Positions 34,001-42,838 of a stretch of 64,000 nt of DNA are shown piece after piece. This DNA comes from Nitratireductor luteus (GTDB lineage: Bacteria > Pseudomonadota > Alphaproteobacteria > Rhizobiales > Rhizobiaceae), in contig NZ_JAOANW010000009.1 in assembly GCF_026162365.1 (NCBI RefSeq), positions 124,001 to 188,000 of the forward strand. Reading direction: 5' to 3'. The notes below the pieces were generated by a model that ran no database searches, was not told the DNA's origin, and saw only the letters and a program-made list of their open reading frames with translations. The translations under genes were made by a program, and so were the position numbers. Every line of letters starts with the position of its first letter. Within the stretch, counting starts at the first letter, position 1.

Positions 34001-35545
34001 CTAGGTCGGGTCGGCACGGGCGTGGGGCCGGTCATACTGCCGATCAGCGGTGAGCTCCGCCCGCCCCATACCGACGCCGTCACCTGCAAGCTCATGGAGA
34101 TACTCCTCCAGGTTGGTCCAGCCGTCACTGTCGAGGTCAAGTTGGCCATCGCCGGGATCGCCAGGGGCCAGACCGACCGAGCGCTCCCAGACATCCGCCA
34201 TTCCGTCACGGTCTGCATCAGGCGGTGGAGGAGCCGAGACAAGCGTGGGCCATCCGCCAACCTTTTCGGGATTGGATTCCAGCAGAGTTCCGGACCGCGT
34301 GCGGACTGCGTCGATTATCCTCAAATCGACAGCATCGCGAGCCGGTTGGGTTGCCCCGGCGCCGACGAGCACATCGTCATAGGCCTCGCGCGCTGAACTG
34401 GCGCGCACGCCCGGTGTCGTGAACGGTCTGGAAACAACGTAACCGCGCAGATCCTCATCAAGCACCAGGTCCTCGGCCATTCCTGCTTCCAGGCGGTAGG
34501 TTTCGTCGATATTTCCGGAGACATGGACTGCGAACTCACCGTCTCCCTCTTCAAAGAGGTGAAGGAGGTGGTCCTCGATCTTTCGGGTCCCGGCGATCTT
34601 GTAGTTGCCGATGACGTTTGCCTGGACAGGAGCCAGTCGGTCGCTCAACCCGATCGCGTATTGCCAGACGGGCGAATAAAGGACGTTGTTGACCACCTCC
34701 GCAACGGCTCCAGGCTCGCTCATATGAATCTGCGGACTACGAAACTGGCCAAGCGCAAAAAGATTGTGGTGTATGCTGAGGTTGCCGCCCCTTGTCATCA
34801 GCATGTTGCGCGCGCGGTTGCGCTTGCCGGGCCCGCCGTCGAGCAACGGCTCGGATATGATGCTCCACTGGACCGTGACGTTGGTGGCATCTTGTGAATC
34901 AATGGTTTCGTCCGATCCCCAGCTTGCCGAAATGTGGTCGACGATGATGTCCCTCGCATCCTTGCCGTAAAAGCCAAGAGCGCCTGAGCAGCAGGCTTTT
35001 TCCTTATGTGGCCCGGGACGCAGGCGGACATGCCGGATAATGACGTCATGGGCCAGCACCTCCAGGGAAGGTCGCAATTGCAGCGGCCCGTTACGGATGG
35101 CAATCCCCCCGCCGGGTGCGGTCTCTCCCGCGATCGTCAGATACGGGTTGCGAACCACCAGCGACTGCTCCTCCAGCGTGATGGTGCCGCTAACGCGAAA
35201 TACGCATGTTCGCGGGCCCGCCCCATCGATACAGGCCCGCAGTGTGCCTTCGCCCTTTTCCTCAAGACTGGTAACGAAGATCACCTTCCCGCCGCGCCCA
35301 CCCTTGGCGGCAGCGCCGAAGCCTTCGGCGGTCGGAAAAGCCCGCTGCCTGCCATCCGGCAATCTGGGAGCAAGATGGGCAACCCCGTTCGTCGCGCCTG
35401 TGGAAATACCGAAGGCGCGCTCGGCCAACTGCGAGAGCCCGGCCATCGAGAGGTCGACAGTATAGAAAATGAAACTCGAAAGAAGGCCGAACCCGGCGAC
35501 CGCGGCCAGAATTTTAGCGTAGAAAGGACCGCCCTTTGCGCTCAT
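34001..35545 (-). CDS. Pectate-lyase-like beta-helix protein with C-terminal calcium-type repeats
   Basis: A 514-residue protein. An N-terminal hydrophobic segment (ILAAVAGFGLLSSFIFYTV) serves as signal or anchor. The beta-helix domain begins with FPTAEGFGAAAKGGRGGKV, includes RTCVFRVSGTITLEE, IRHVRLRPG and IIVDHISASWGSDETID, all typical of pectate-lyase-like proteins of the PL1 kind, and ends around residue 420. The C-terminal part has DADRDGMADVWERSVGL and LDLDSDGWTNLEEYL, which look like calcium-binding thrombospondin type 3-like repeats. It probably cleaves or processes the polysaccharide made by this locus. It follows the methyltransferase with an ATGA overlap. Confidence 0.75.
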   Translation of the reverse strand: MSAKGGPFYAKILAAVAGFGLLSSFIFYTVDLSMAGLSQLAERAFGISTGATNGVAHLAPRLPDGRQRAFPTAEGFGAAAKGGRGGKVIFVTSLEEKGEGTLRACIDGAGPRTCVFRVSGTITLEEQSLVVRNPYLTIAGETAPGGGIAIRNGPLQLRPSLEVLAHDVIIRHVRLRPGPHKEKACCSGALGFYGKDARDIIVDHISASWGSDETIDSQDATNVTVQWSIISEPLLDGGPGKRNRARNMLMTRGGNLSIHHNLFALGQFRSPQIHMSEPGAVAEVVNNVLYSPVWQYAIGLSDRLAPVQANVIGNYKIAGTRKIEDHLLHLFEEGDGEFAVHVSGNIDETYRLEAGMAEDLVLDEDLRGYVVSRPFTTPGVRASSAREAYDDVLVGAGATQPARDAVDLRIIDAVRTRSGTLLESNPEKVGGWPTLVSAPPPPDADRDGMADVWERSVGLAPGDPGDGQLDLDSDGWTNLEEYLHELAGDGVGMGRAELTADRQYDRPHARADPT

Positions 35546-36402
35546 CGCCGGCGTCCTCCGTAAGCGGTGTGGCCAAGAATCAACGACTCGATTTCAGAGC
35601 CCTCGCCTATCCGCATTCGCACCGCGACCTGTCCGCGTTCCTGAAGTTCGAACAAGGAGCCATGATGGTGCTGCCCGTGGGTCCGTACCACCAGCAGCAG
35701 GCTGCCGGGTCCACGGCAGTAAGAAAGAATATTTGCGATCGCGGTACGGATTTGACCAGTCCGGAAATAGCCCAGATTGAGAATGTTGGCCGCGCGGACG
35801 AGATCGAATTGCCCGGTGAATTCCGGCGTCGCCACCAGTATGTCGTTCTCGACGAGCCTGATATTCCGGTCGGCGAGCGCACGACATTGCATCCGCACGG
35901 GGATGCTGCGCCCTTCTGCGATCTTCCGGTACAGCCGGCTGCGCAGCACTGCGCGCCCAACGAGCAGCGGTACGAAGGTCAGAGTGAAATAGTCCAACCG
36001 TCGTATCCAGGCGCGCAGGGGTCGGCTGGCCAGCTCGTATTGCAGTGGCCATCCCTCATCGTCCGCCAACACATGCAGTCGCGGTGAGACTTCAACAAGA
36101 TGGGCCTCGATAAACAGATCGGTACCGATCACGCGGGGCGAGCCGCCTTCAGCCTGCAGGAAATCCGCCAGTTCGACCGTAGTCAGACCGCTCGAAGTTC
36201 CAACATCGAGCACCTGGCGAATGCTGCCGGCCCGTTCTCGAATGATCGGCCTTATCCCCTCTTCGACCGCAGCAAAACGCGACGGCCGCGTTAGTTTGAA
36301 AGTGCCGTTTCGCATTCTGAGGCTGGAAAAGAACGCGCATTCCGCCTCCGGATCCACGCCCCCCTCGTCGGAAAAGTAACGTCTGGCTGTCAACATCACC
36401 AT
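35542..36402 (-). CDS. Class I SAM-dependent methyltransferase-like protein
   Basis: A 286-residue protein with a Rossmann motif I (QVLDVGTSSGLTTVEL, about residues 63-78), an acidic residue at the end of strand 2 (VIGTDLF) and the CheR-like RAANILNLGYF. It probably methylates a sugar hydroxyl or carboxylate, though the acceptor is unknown. The protein has a membrane-like stretch (LDYFTLTFVPLLVGRAVL), unusual for this fold. It starts at ATG 36402 and overlaps the lyase-like gene by ATGA, so the two are coupled. Confidence 0.75.
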   Translation of the reverse strand: MVMLTARRYFSDEGGVDPEAECAFFSSLRMRNGTFKLTRPSRFAAVEEGIRPIIRERAGSIRQVLDVGTSSGLTTVELADFLQAEGGSPRVIGTDLFIEAHLVEVSPRLHVLADDEGWPLQYELASRPLRAWIRRLDYFTLTFVPLLVGRAVLRSRLYRKIAEGRSIPVRMQCRALADRNIRLVENDILVATPEFTGQFDLVRAANILNLGYFRTGQIRTAIANILSYCRGPGSLLLVVRTHGQHHHGSLFELQERGQVAVRMRIGEGSEIESLILGHTAYGGRRR

Positions 36403-36428
36403 TTGCGAACTCTCATACCCCGGTGTGG

Positions 36429-37511
36429 CTAGGCAGCAAGGCCAAGAAACGTATCGTAACGATGTGAAACCGCCGCCAGCGAGAAGTACTTCCCCACCCG
36501 GTGCCGAGCAGCCTCCGACCTGGCGGCATACGCTTCGCGACTGAGCCCGAGCATGTTATCCATTCCCTCGGCGAGAGCCTTCGGATTGCCTGGAGGAACC
36601 ACTTCACCCGTCTCGCCGACCACCATCGCCGCATCACCCACATCGGTCGTAACCACCGGCTTGCCATAGCTCATCGCCTCGGCAACGACGTTGGGGAAGC
36701 CTTCTGTACGAGACGACAGGACCAGAAGATCGATCGCCCGGTAGAAGCTGTCCATGTCGTCGGTTTCGCCCATCAGCACGATGGAACTGGCTGGAAGTCC
36801 TGAAGCAGCCATCATTTTGCGGATCGCGGCATTGCTTTCGTGGAGCCCGGCACCAACAGCCATGAACCGAACGTCCGGCCGCTTTTGCGATATAATGGCC
36901 GCTGCTCGAAAAAAGGTTTCATGGTCCTTTTGCGGGTGGAGGCGTGCCGCGATACCCACAATCTTTGGCGATCGTCCAACCGGTGGCAGTTGCGCGACAG
37001 CGTCGAAGCCGTTTGGGATAACGCTCACATTGCGGTTGGCAAACCCATATTGGCGGTGCTGTTCGAGGGCACGTGAAGAATTGTAGATAATGCCGGCCGG
37101 CAGATGCGACAGATAGCGTGCCGCGGCCAAGGCGGCGCGCGTGCTGCGGGAAAGAACATCAGGATCGTCGAGCGACTGGCGGACGTTCCAGAAGACCGGC
37201 ACCGGTCGACGCGACAGCTTTTGCGCCAGCACACCCGCAATCATCGCGTGATACATCCAGCACACGATCACGCGCGGCTGTTCGCGGACGATTAGATGCG
37301 CCAGGTCGCCGAGACCTGTTACGGCCCTTCCGATCGAGCCTATCCTGAGCGCTTCACAGCGTGCCCCTTCCCCAGCGAGAAGGCGATTGCGTTCCGACAC
37401 CTCGAACAGCGATGCCACGAGCGTACCTTCGGCAGAGACTCGCAACAGCCTCGACAGCATCGTCTCCGCTCCGGCATTCGCCTCGTAATTCGTGATGATA
37501 TGCATATTCAT
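36429..37511 (-). CDS. GT4-family glycosyltransferase
   Basis: A 360-residue GT-B enzyme. The N-terminal acceptor loop is ITNYEANAGAETMLSRLL, and the donor site E-x7-E is in TEGFPNVVAEAMSYGKPVV, preceded by VGIAARLHPQKDHETF. The start at 37511 (MNMHII) is chosen by analogy with the family; ATG 37505 is equally possible and neither has a strong ribosome site. It heads a minus-strand operon with the methyltransferase and the pectate-lyase-like gene. A TGTCAGG-type motif (37695-37676, minus) lies about 165 bp upstream. Confidence 0.87.
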   Translation of the reverse strand: MNMHIITNYEANAGAETMLSRLLRVSAEGTLVASLFEVSERNRLLAGEGARCEALRIGSIGRAVTGLGDLAHLIVREQPRVIVCWMYHAMIAGVLAQKLSRRPVPVFWNVRQSLDDPDVLSRSTRAALAAARYLSHLPAGIIYNSSRALEQHRQYGFANRNVSVIPNGFDAVAQLPPVGRSPKIVGIAARLHPQKDHETFFRAAAIISQKRPDVRFMAVGAGLHESNAAIRKMMAASGLPASSIVLMGETDDMDSFYRAIDLLVLSSRTEGFPNVVAEAMSYGKPVVTTDVGDAAMVVGETGEVVPPGNPKALAEGMDNMLGLSREAYAARSEAARHRVGKYFSLAAVSHRYDTFLGLAA

Positions 37512-38008
37512 TCGTATGCGCCCCGAATTCGGTGATGCGCACGAGACAAATACGGCAGACTGGACGCCCATATCGTCGAAGGAGTTACCCGTCTTCGTTC
37601 ACCCCGCACAACGCCCTCGCCATCCCGTTCGCCCGAGCGCAGCCTGGACAAGATAACCCGAGCCACCGGCGCTTAGGAGGATTAAAAACCTGACGAGACC
37701 GCACAGACCCTACAGGGGTGGCGTTGTCTCTACGGATGCAAGGCGGCCTGTCATGGCCCCCAAGGGAGCGGCAGGCAGCTCAAAACGCGGATATTTCGAA
37801 AAAAACCCGAAGAAAACCGCAAACCCGGAGAAACCTCGACGAAATTATTCAAGTATTAAAGCGACGTGTACTTCCAAATGGCGTGGCACTCCGATCTGCG
37901 GTACCCATTATTGCCTACCATCCGTCGCCTAATAGGCAATGGCAGTCATCAGGCCACAGGTGTAGTTTTCCTGACAGCTAGGGCACTGCGACCGGAGGGG
38001 CAGAAACC
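37512..38008. promoter_or_regulatory. Divergent intergenic region with motif copies and an inverted repeat
   Basis: About 500 bases with no convincing gene. It holds CGTCAGGTTTTTAATCCTCC (minus, 37695-37676), TGTCAGGAAAACTAC (minus, 37976-37962), an adenine-rich stretch (about 37795-37830) and an inverted repeat ATTGCCTA (37910-37917) / TAGGCAAT (37933-37940). It separates a glycosyltransferase gene (-) from the histidine kinase gene (+), so promoters for both are expected here. Confidence 0.45.
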
Positions 38009-38956
38009 ATGCGTCATTCCCCTAGAACATGCGCCGACAAATCTCGCCCGAACGGCGCAGATTCCGAAGAATTCGTCAGGCAATTCCAGTTGGCACAAGG
38101 CAAAAGCCGGACCTGCTCGCCGGCCGACTCGAAACTCGGCGGCGGAACGCAGGTCAAGGATTCTTGCAATCGGCAAGAAAAGGATCTCAGCCAATCTGGG
38201 GATATGGGCAGGATGCTTGGCGCCGCGGACGCGGAAAAGCCCCGTCAGGCCAACCCGGTCGGATTTCGAGACGGGCTCTCAACTCATTCCGACCGGCATG
38301 CCGCCGTTCGGCGTGCCATCGAGCAGGAACGCCTTCGCATCGCACGCGACATCCATGATCATGCAGGGCAACAGCTCGTAGGCATGATGCTTCGCCTTGC
38401 GGCCATGGAGTATCGCTTTGCAGACCCCTCCTTGCGCTCTTCACTTGTCGAACTTCGCTCCATCCTCGCGCAGTTCGGAGAAGAGCTCAAAGCAATCGCG
38501 GCGGGTGAACGCTGCGGAGTGCCCCAGGGCAACGAACTCATTCCTGCACTCGAAAAACTCCTCCGAGATTGGGAGCACGAAACAGGGATCCGCATTGTTT
38601 TCAAATGTAAGGTGGAAAGCGGCGCCGAACCGAGCGATGCCACGGCGGAGGTGGCATACCGGGTCGTTCAGGAAGCGCTGACCAATGTCGCCAAGCATGC
38701 TCGGGGCGCGTCACGGGTAGAGGTCGGACTCCGCCTGGGCGCCTATTCACTTCACTTACGTATCGAAGATGACGGACCCAGCCCACGGGTGATGCCGACA
38801 ATGGGACGCCGAAGCGCCAGAGGACCCAACGGCATCGCGGGAATGTGTGAGCGCTTGGCTGAAGTCGGAGGAGAATTGGAAATCCGCCGTCTTCCACGGA
38901 GGGGTACGGGCCTGCACGTCAATATCCCTATCGGGAAGGCACAAACTACGCATTAG
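38009..38956 (+). CDS. Cytosolic histidine kinase (HisKA_3, NarL/UhpB type)
   Basis: A 315-residue kinase. The phospho-acceptor site is RIARDIHDHAGQQLVG, with His116. The HATPase_c domain has VVQEALTNVAKHARG (N box), RIEDDGPSPRV (G1-like) and GPNGIAGMCERLAEVGG (G2). There is no membrane segment or signal peptide, and the first 100 residues are low in structure, so the kinase must sense a cytosolic signal or a partner. ATG 38009 follows GGAGGGG at 8-nt spacing. The stop overlaps the ribosome site of the response regulator gene. The pair probably controls the polysaccharide locus. Confidence 0.9.
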   Translation: MRHSPRTCADKSRPNGADSEEFVRQFQLAQGKSRTCSPADSKLGGGTQVKDSCNRQEKDLSQSGDMGRMLGAADAEKPRQANPVGFRDGLSTHSDRHAAVRRAIEQERLRIARDIHDHAGQQLVGMMLRLAAMEYRFADPSLRSSLVELRSILAQFGEELKAIAAGERCGVPQGNELIPALEKLLRDWEHETGIRIVFKCKVESGAEPSDATAEVAYRVVQEALTNVAKHARGASRVEVGLRLGAYSLHLRIEDDGPSPRVMPTMGRRSARGPNGIAGMCERLAEVGGELEIRRLPRRGTGLHVNIPIGKAQTTH

Positions 38957-38966
38957 GGGGGCTATG

Positions 38967-39626
38967 ATGGCCGCAGAACCAATTCGCACCTTCCTCGTCG
39001 ACGACCATCCGGTGGTTCTTGCCGGCGCGCGCGCCCTGATCGACGCATCGCCAGACATCGTTTCCGTCGGAGAGGCCCGCACCGGAAAAGAAGCCACCAC
39101 TCTTATCGAAGAGATCGAACCGGATGTCGTCATCATGGACGTGTCACTTCCCGACATCAACGGTCTGGTTCTTGCCGAGCAGCTTCTCAACAATGGGTGC
39201 CAGTCACACATTGTCATGATGACCCTTTATGAAGAGCGTACCTACGTCCAACAGGCGCTTCGGGTTGGCGTGAAGGGCTTTGTCCAGAAACGGTCTGCAG
39301 GACAGAACCTCCTCCTCGCCATACGCTCGGCGATGCTGGGCGGGCTCTTTCTCGATCCGCCGACCACATACGAAATGACGTCGTCGACGGAGCAGAGTTT
39401 GGCGCTGTCGAAATCCGGAGACAATCTGGGGCTCACCGCGCGCGAACAGGAAGTGCTGCGCATGGTGGCGCTGGGATACGCGAACAAGGAGATCGCCTGG
39501 CAGACCAAGGTCAGCGTCAAATCGATCGAAACATACAAGGCGCGCGCCGCCGAAAAGCTGAACCTGCACTCCCGGGCGCAGATCGTCCGCTTCGCGATAA
39601 CGCATGGCTGGATGAACGTCGCTTAG
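38967..39626 (+). CDS. NarL/FixJ-family response regulator
   Basis: A 219-residue regulator with a receiver domain (acidic pair D12-D13 in FLVDDHP, phospho-acceptor D58 in VVIMDVSLPD, conserved Lys in GVKGFVQK) and a C-terminal LuxR-type HTH (LTAREQEVLRMVALGYANKE, then SVKSIETYKARAAEKL). The start may be ATG 38964 or 38967; the latter has the better spacing to AGGGGGG. It lies 10 nt after the kinase gene and is surely cotranscribed. The recurrent TGTCAGG-type motif in nearby intergenic regions is a candidate binding site, which is speculation. Confidence 0.92.
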   Translation: MAAEPIRTFLVDDHPVVLAGARALIDASPDIVSVGEARTGKEATTLIEEIEPDVVIMDVSLPDINGLVLAEQLLNNGCQSHIVMMTLYEERTYVQQALRVGVKGFVQKRSAGQNLLLAIRSAMLGGLFLDPPTTYEMTSSTEQSLALSKSGDNLGLTAREQEVLRMVALGYANKEIAWQTKVSVKSIETYKARAAEKLNLHSRAQIVRFAITHGWMNVA

Positions 39627-39702
39627 GCCAGCGCCGGCAGCAGCCGCCTTTGATTTCCGGCCAGGCAGACCAGAGGCCGAAGATAAATACAACGGGGTCT
39701 TC

Positions 39703-40836
39703 GTGAAGATCGCATTCGTCCTATCGGGTCTCACCGCCGGCGGCACGGAAAAGATCGTGAACCTGCTTGCGCACCACCGCAGCGACCAGGGTGATGCGGT
39801 TAGCGTCCTCGCCATCAATGCCCCGGACACGCAGTCCTATTTCCCCTATGCGCCTCAGATCGGGATCGAGATCCTGCGCGGGCGACGGACCGGCTCTCTT
39901 GCGGCGGCGGGGCTGCAAGTGCTGCGGCTTCGCCGGAGCCTGCGGACCCTCGATCCCGACCTCGTGATAACGTTCCTGACGAAGGTCAATGCCCTGGTGG
40001 GCCTGGCCACGCTCGGACTTGGGACACCCGTCGTAATGTCCGAGCGCAACAATTTCCTCCTGCAAAGCAAGAATCCCCTCTGGCGCTTGATAGAGCCGAT
40101 CGCCGTGCGCAAAGCCACCTGCCTTGTCATGCAAACCGAAGACGCCCGTGCAGCCCTACCTGCAGCACTGAGGCCCCAGGCGGTGGTGATACCCAATCCA
40201 GTCATCCTCCCGCAGGCACTCCCCCGCGTTCTTGACGAGAAAATCAGGGTAGTGGCGGCGGGACGGCTGGACAAGCAGAAGGGGTTCGACCTCCTGCTTG
40301 AGGCTTTCCGGCTGGTTGCAGATGACTTTGCAGCCACCACTTTGACCATCTTCGGCGAAGGACCGGAGCGAGAGTCGCTCGAGCGGCGGGCGCGCGATCT
40401 CGGGTTGTGCGGGCGCGTGAGCATGCCCGGCGTGACGCCTTCTCCGGCTGGGTGGATTTCCATGGGGGATATCTTCGTTCTGAGTTCGCGCTTTGAGGGT
40501 TTCCCCAACGTCCTGTTGGAGGCGCTGGCGGGCGGGATGCCCACCATCGCATTCGACTGCCCGTGGGGACCTTCGGACATTCTGAAGAATGAAGCGGGGA
40601 TGCTCGTCCCGCGCGGCGACATCGCCCAACTGGGCAACGCGATACGCTGGCTTGTCGCGGACGCAGCTCTCAGGCGCAAACTGGCGATCGCCGGTCCCGC
40701 CGTCGCTGCGCGGTATTCCACGGCCAACGTGCTGGCACAATGGGATGCTGTGATTACTCGGGCAACGCGCTTGCGCCCGGTCGCTCCCCTTGCACCCGGC
40801 GGACATACAGAACGCCACTACCGTATCGGTTCGTGA
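39703..40836 (+). CDS. GT4-family glycosyltransferase
   Basis: A 377-residue GT-B enzyme opening with KIAFVLSGLTAGGTEKIVNL (acceptor loop), with FEGFPNVLLEALAGGMPTI (E-x7-E) and the unusual FDCPWGPSDIL that many galactosyl/N-acetylgalactosaminyl transferases show. The start is GTG 39703, with only a weak ribosome site. It is 76 nt downstream of the response regulator and may be in its transcript. Its last 83 bp overlap the 3' end of the convergent GT-C gene. Confidence 0.87.
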   Translation: MKIAFVLSGLTAGGTEKIVNLLAHHRSDQGDAVSVLAINAPDTQSYFPYAPQIGIEILRGRRTGSLAAAGLQVLRLRRSLRTLDPDLVITFLTKVNALVGLATLGLGTPVVMSERNNFLLQSKNPLWRLIEPIAVRKATCLVMQTEDARAALPAALRPQAVVIPNPVILPQALPRVLDEKIRVVAAGRLDKQKGFDLLLEAFRLVADDFAATTLTIFGEGPERESLERRARDLGLCGRVSMPGVTPSPAGWISMGDIFVLSSRFEGFPNVLLEALAGGMPTIAFDCPWGPSDILKNEAGMLVPRGDIAQLGNAIRWLVADAALRRKLAIAGPAVAARYSTANVLAQWDAVITRATRLRPVAPLAPGGHTERHYRIGS

Positions 40837-42379
40837 TACCGATATCCTCGACCCGGGCATACCCGTTGCGCTCGGCATAGGCCAACAACGACGCTTCGAG
40901 ATCGGCATCGAAGCCCAGAAGCAGCGCCGCCGGCGGGTCGGCATCGAGAATCTGCCCGACTGTCGTGGGCGAGGTCATACGATAGAACCGGGCGAGTTCG
41001 GGCGGCGTAATGTCGGCGGTGCGATAGGCGAAGGGGCCGGTCGCCAGTTCGGGATAGACCTCGAGACCGCCTTCCAGCGGATAAAGGGGCAACAGCGTGG
41101 CCACCTTTCCCTCGACGCCGGCTTCGTCAAGAAGCTGCGCGATGGCCACACCGCTTTTGTGAACGCGACTTACGAGCCAGTGTTCCGGATGAACGGCCAC
41201 ACCCATGAATTGGGAAAGTCGCGGAACGCCGATCGCCAGCACGACGATCGTCGCAGCGACAATCGCGGGCAACGCCTGTTTCCGCGCATCAGGATCGAGC
41301 CCGGCAAACAGCACCGCCAACGCCAGCGGCAGACATATAAGCGGTGGGGCAAAATATTGCGGAAATGCTGGCGTAGGGACGAAGCTCAAGAAGGCGCTGA
41401 ATGCGACCGCCGCAAAAATGACGATGAGGGGGCGGAGAGGCAGTTGCCAGCCGGGACGCCCAAGCGCCCTTCTCCACTGCACGCCTGTAAGGGCCAAGGC
41501 CAGGATGACCGCAAGCGAGACGGCAATAGCGCTGCTCAGCCAGATGTCGTAGGCAAGCAGCAATTTTTCTGCCAGCGATATCGCTGCGCCCTCGCCTCCA
41601 CCCTGCCAATAGCGGACATGCGGCCCCGTGTGATAGCCCACCACATGGGCGAGAAACCGTGCCGAGTCCGAGACGAGATAGAACAGAATGGGCAGCCCGC
41701 CGACCAGCCCACCCACCGCCAAAGGCAGAACGACCCGCTTGACGCGTTGCCGGAATCTCAACGGGTACGGGAGGAACAAGGCCGCGAGGACGACCGGCGG
41801 AATGAACGCCACCGCACTGATCTTCAGCACCGTTGCGATCGACAGGAAAAGTCCTGCCAAGCCTATCACAACAGGCTGTGCACGGTCGTGACGCATACCC
41901 AGTATGAAGAGGCCGATACCAAGGAACGAGAATGGCAGTGGCAGCAGATTGTTCGTCGCCGTCATTCCGGTCTCTGTGAGGAACAAAGGGTTGAGAAGGG
42001 ATAGGACCACGATGCACCAGCTGACCAGGCGCGAGCGCGTCAAGGCAAAGCTGACCAATCCGATCGCCGCAGCGAAGATGAGCCACCCCAGCAGAACACC
42101 GAGGCGGCCGTTCAGCAACAGGTAATCGGATCCGGTGATTTGCCGAATGGCATAGAACCACCAGGCGGAACCCGGAACGTGGTTATAGAAGAAATCTTCG
42201 TAAAGCCTGTGCTCATCCAGCAGGCGCACGGGTGGAACATAAAGCTCTTCGTCGCGCCGCAGATCATAATTCATAATCCGAATGGCAAGAGAAACGACCA
42301 GATAAGCGGAAATCGTCGCTAGCACGCCAGTCAGCAGCGCCGAACTCGTCTCGTCTCTATGCTTGACCGGCTTATGCAC
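40754..42379 (-). CDS. Membrane glycosyltransferase (GT-C fold, GT39/ArnT-like)
   Basis: A 541-residue protein with about 12 hydrophobic segments in the first 400 residues and a soluble C-terminal domain. The RRDEELYVPP loop after TM1 carries the Asp-Glu pair typical of lipid-phosphate-sugar-dependent GT-C enzymes. It probably adds a sugar from an undecaprenyl- or dolichyl-like phosphate donor on the periplasmic side. The GtrB/GtrA pair at 48-50 kb could supply such a donor. The start is GTG 42379, with GAGG 7 nt upstream. Confidence 0.8.
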   Translation of the reverse strand: MHKPVKHRDETSSALLTGVLATISAYLVVSLAIRIMNYDLRRDEELYVPPVRLLDEHRLYEDFFYNHVPGSAWWFYAIRQITGSDYLLLNGRLGVLLGWLIFAAAIGLVSFALTRSRLVSWCIVVLSLLNPLFLTETGMTATNNLLPLPFSFLGIGLFILGMRHDRAQPVVIGLAGLFLSIATVLKISAVAFIPPVVLAALFLPYPLRFRQRVKRVVLPLAVGGLVGGLPILFYLVSDSARFLAHVVGYHTGPHVRYWQGGGEGAAISLAEKLLLAYDIWLSSAIAVSLAVILALALTGVQWRRALGRPGWQLPLRPLIVIFAAVAFSAFLSFVPTPAFPQYFAPPLICLPLALAVLFAGLDPDARKQALPAIVAATIVVLAIGVPRLSQFMGVAVHPEHWLVSRVHKSGVAIAQLLDEAGVEGKVATLLPLYPLEGGLEVYPELATGPFAYRTADITPPELARFYRMTSPTTVGQILDADPPAALLLGFDADLEASLLAYAERNGYARVEDIGITNRYGSGVLYVRRVQGERPGASALPE

Positions 42380-42838
42380 GGCGGTACCTCAAATCCTGTA
42401 ACCATGGGGCGGTCCGGTCGGACCACTGTCGAAAGCCGCCCCATATTATCGGACCGGCGCAGCCCGATATGTGGACGCCGGCCATACCAACAACAATCCG
42501 CCTTCCGAGTAGCCGCAAGGTGTTCGAAAATCAGTCGGCGCTAACCCTGACAGGTAGACAGGGCTTTACCTGACGACTGCATTCCTTGCGGATTTTCATG
42601 ACATCACCTAGACTTTCCCAACATGAGACGCGCAATAATCGAAAGACTTCAAAATCATACAATAGAATTTCTATGACAGATATACCACTTTTTACTTAAG
42701 AATTACCACGAGCGCGAATGGCTTGGGGGCGGATAGAAATATGGCATCAGTCACGCCCGTTTTAGTCATGCCCTCTTGAACAAGGGCAAACCGAGTTGGC
42801 GCCTGACTTTCATTCAGGCAGACACATGCGAGGCCGTC
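42380..42838. promoter_or_regulatory. Divergent intergenic region before rfbF, with tandem TGTCAGG-type motifs
   Basis: About 460 bases without a supportable gene. Two motif copies lie on the minus strand: CGTCAGGTAAAGCCC (42575-42561) and TGTCAGGGTTAG (42552-42541), 23 nt apart. An AT-rich stretch (about 42590-42710) probably carries the rfbF promoter. The region separates the GT-C gene (-) from the CDP-sugar operon (+). Confidence 0.4.

Noticed and set aside
6223-37695. Inverted pair of nearly identical 20-mers as ends of a mobile element
   Set aside because: The two are 31 kb apart and inverted, but no transposase or integrase lies between or beside them, and related copies occur in other intergenic regions, so a regulatory motif fits better.
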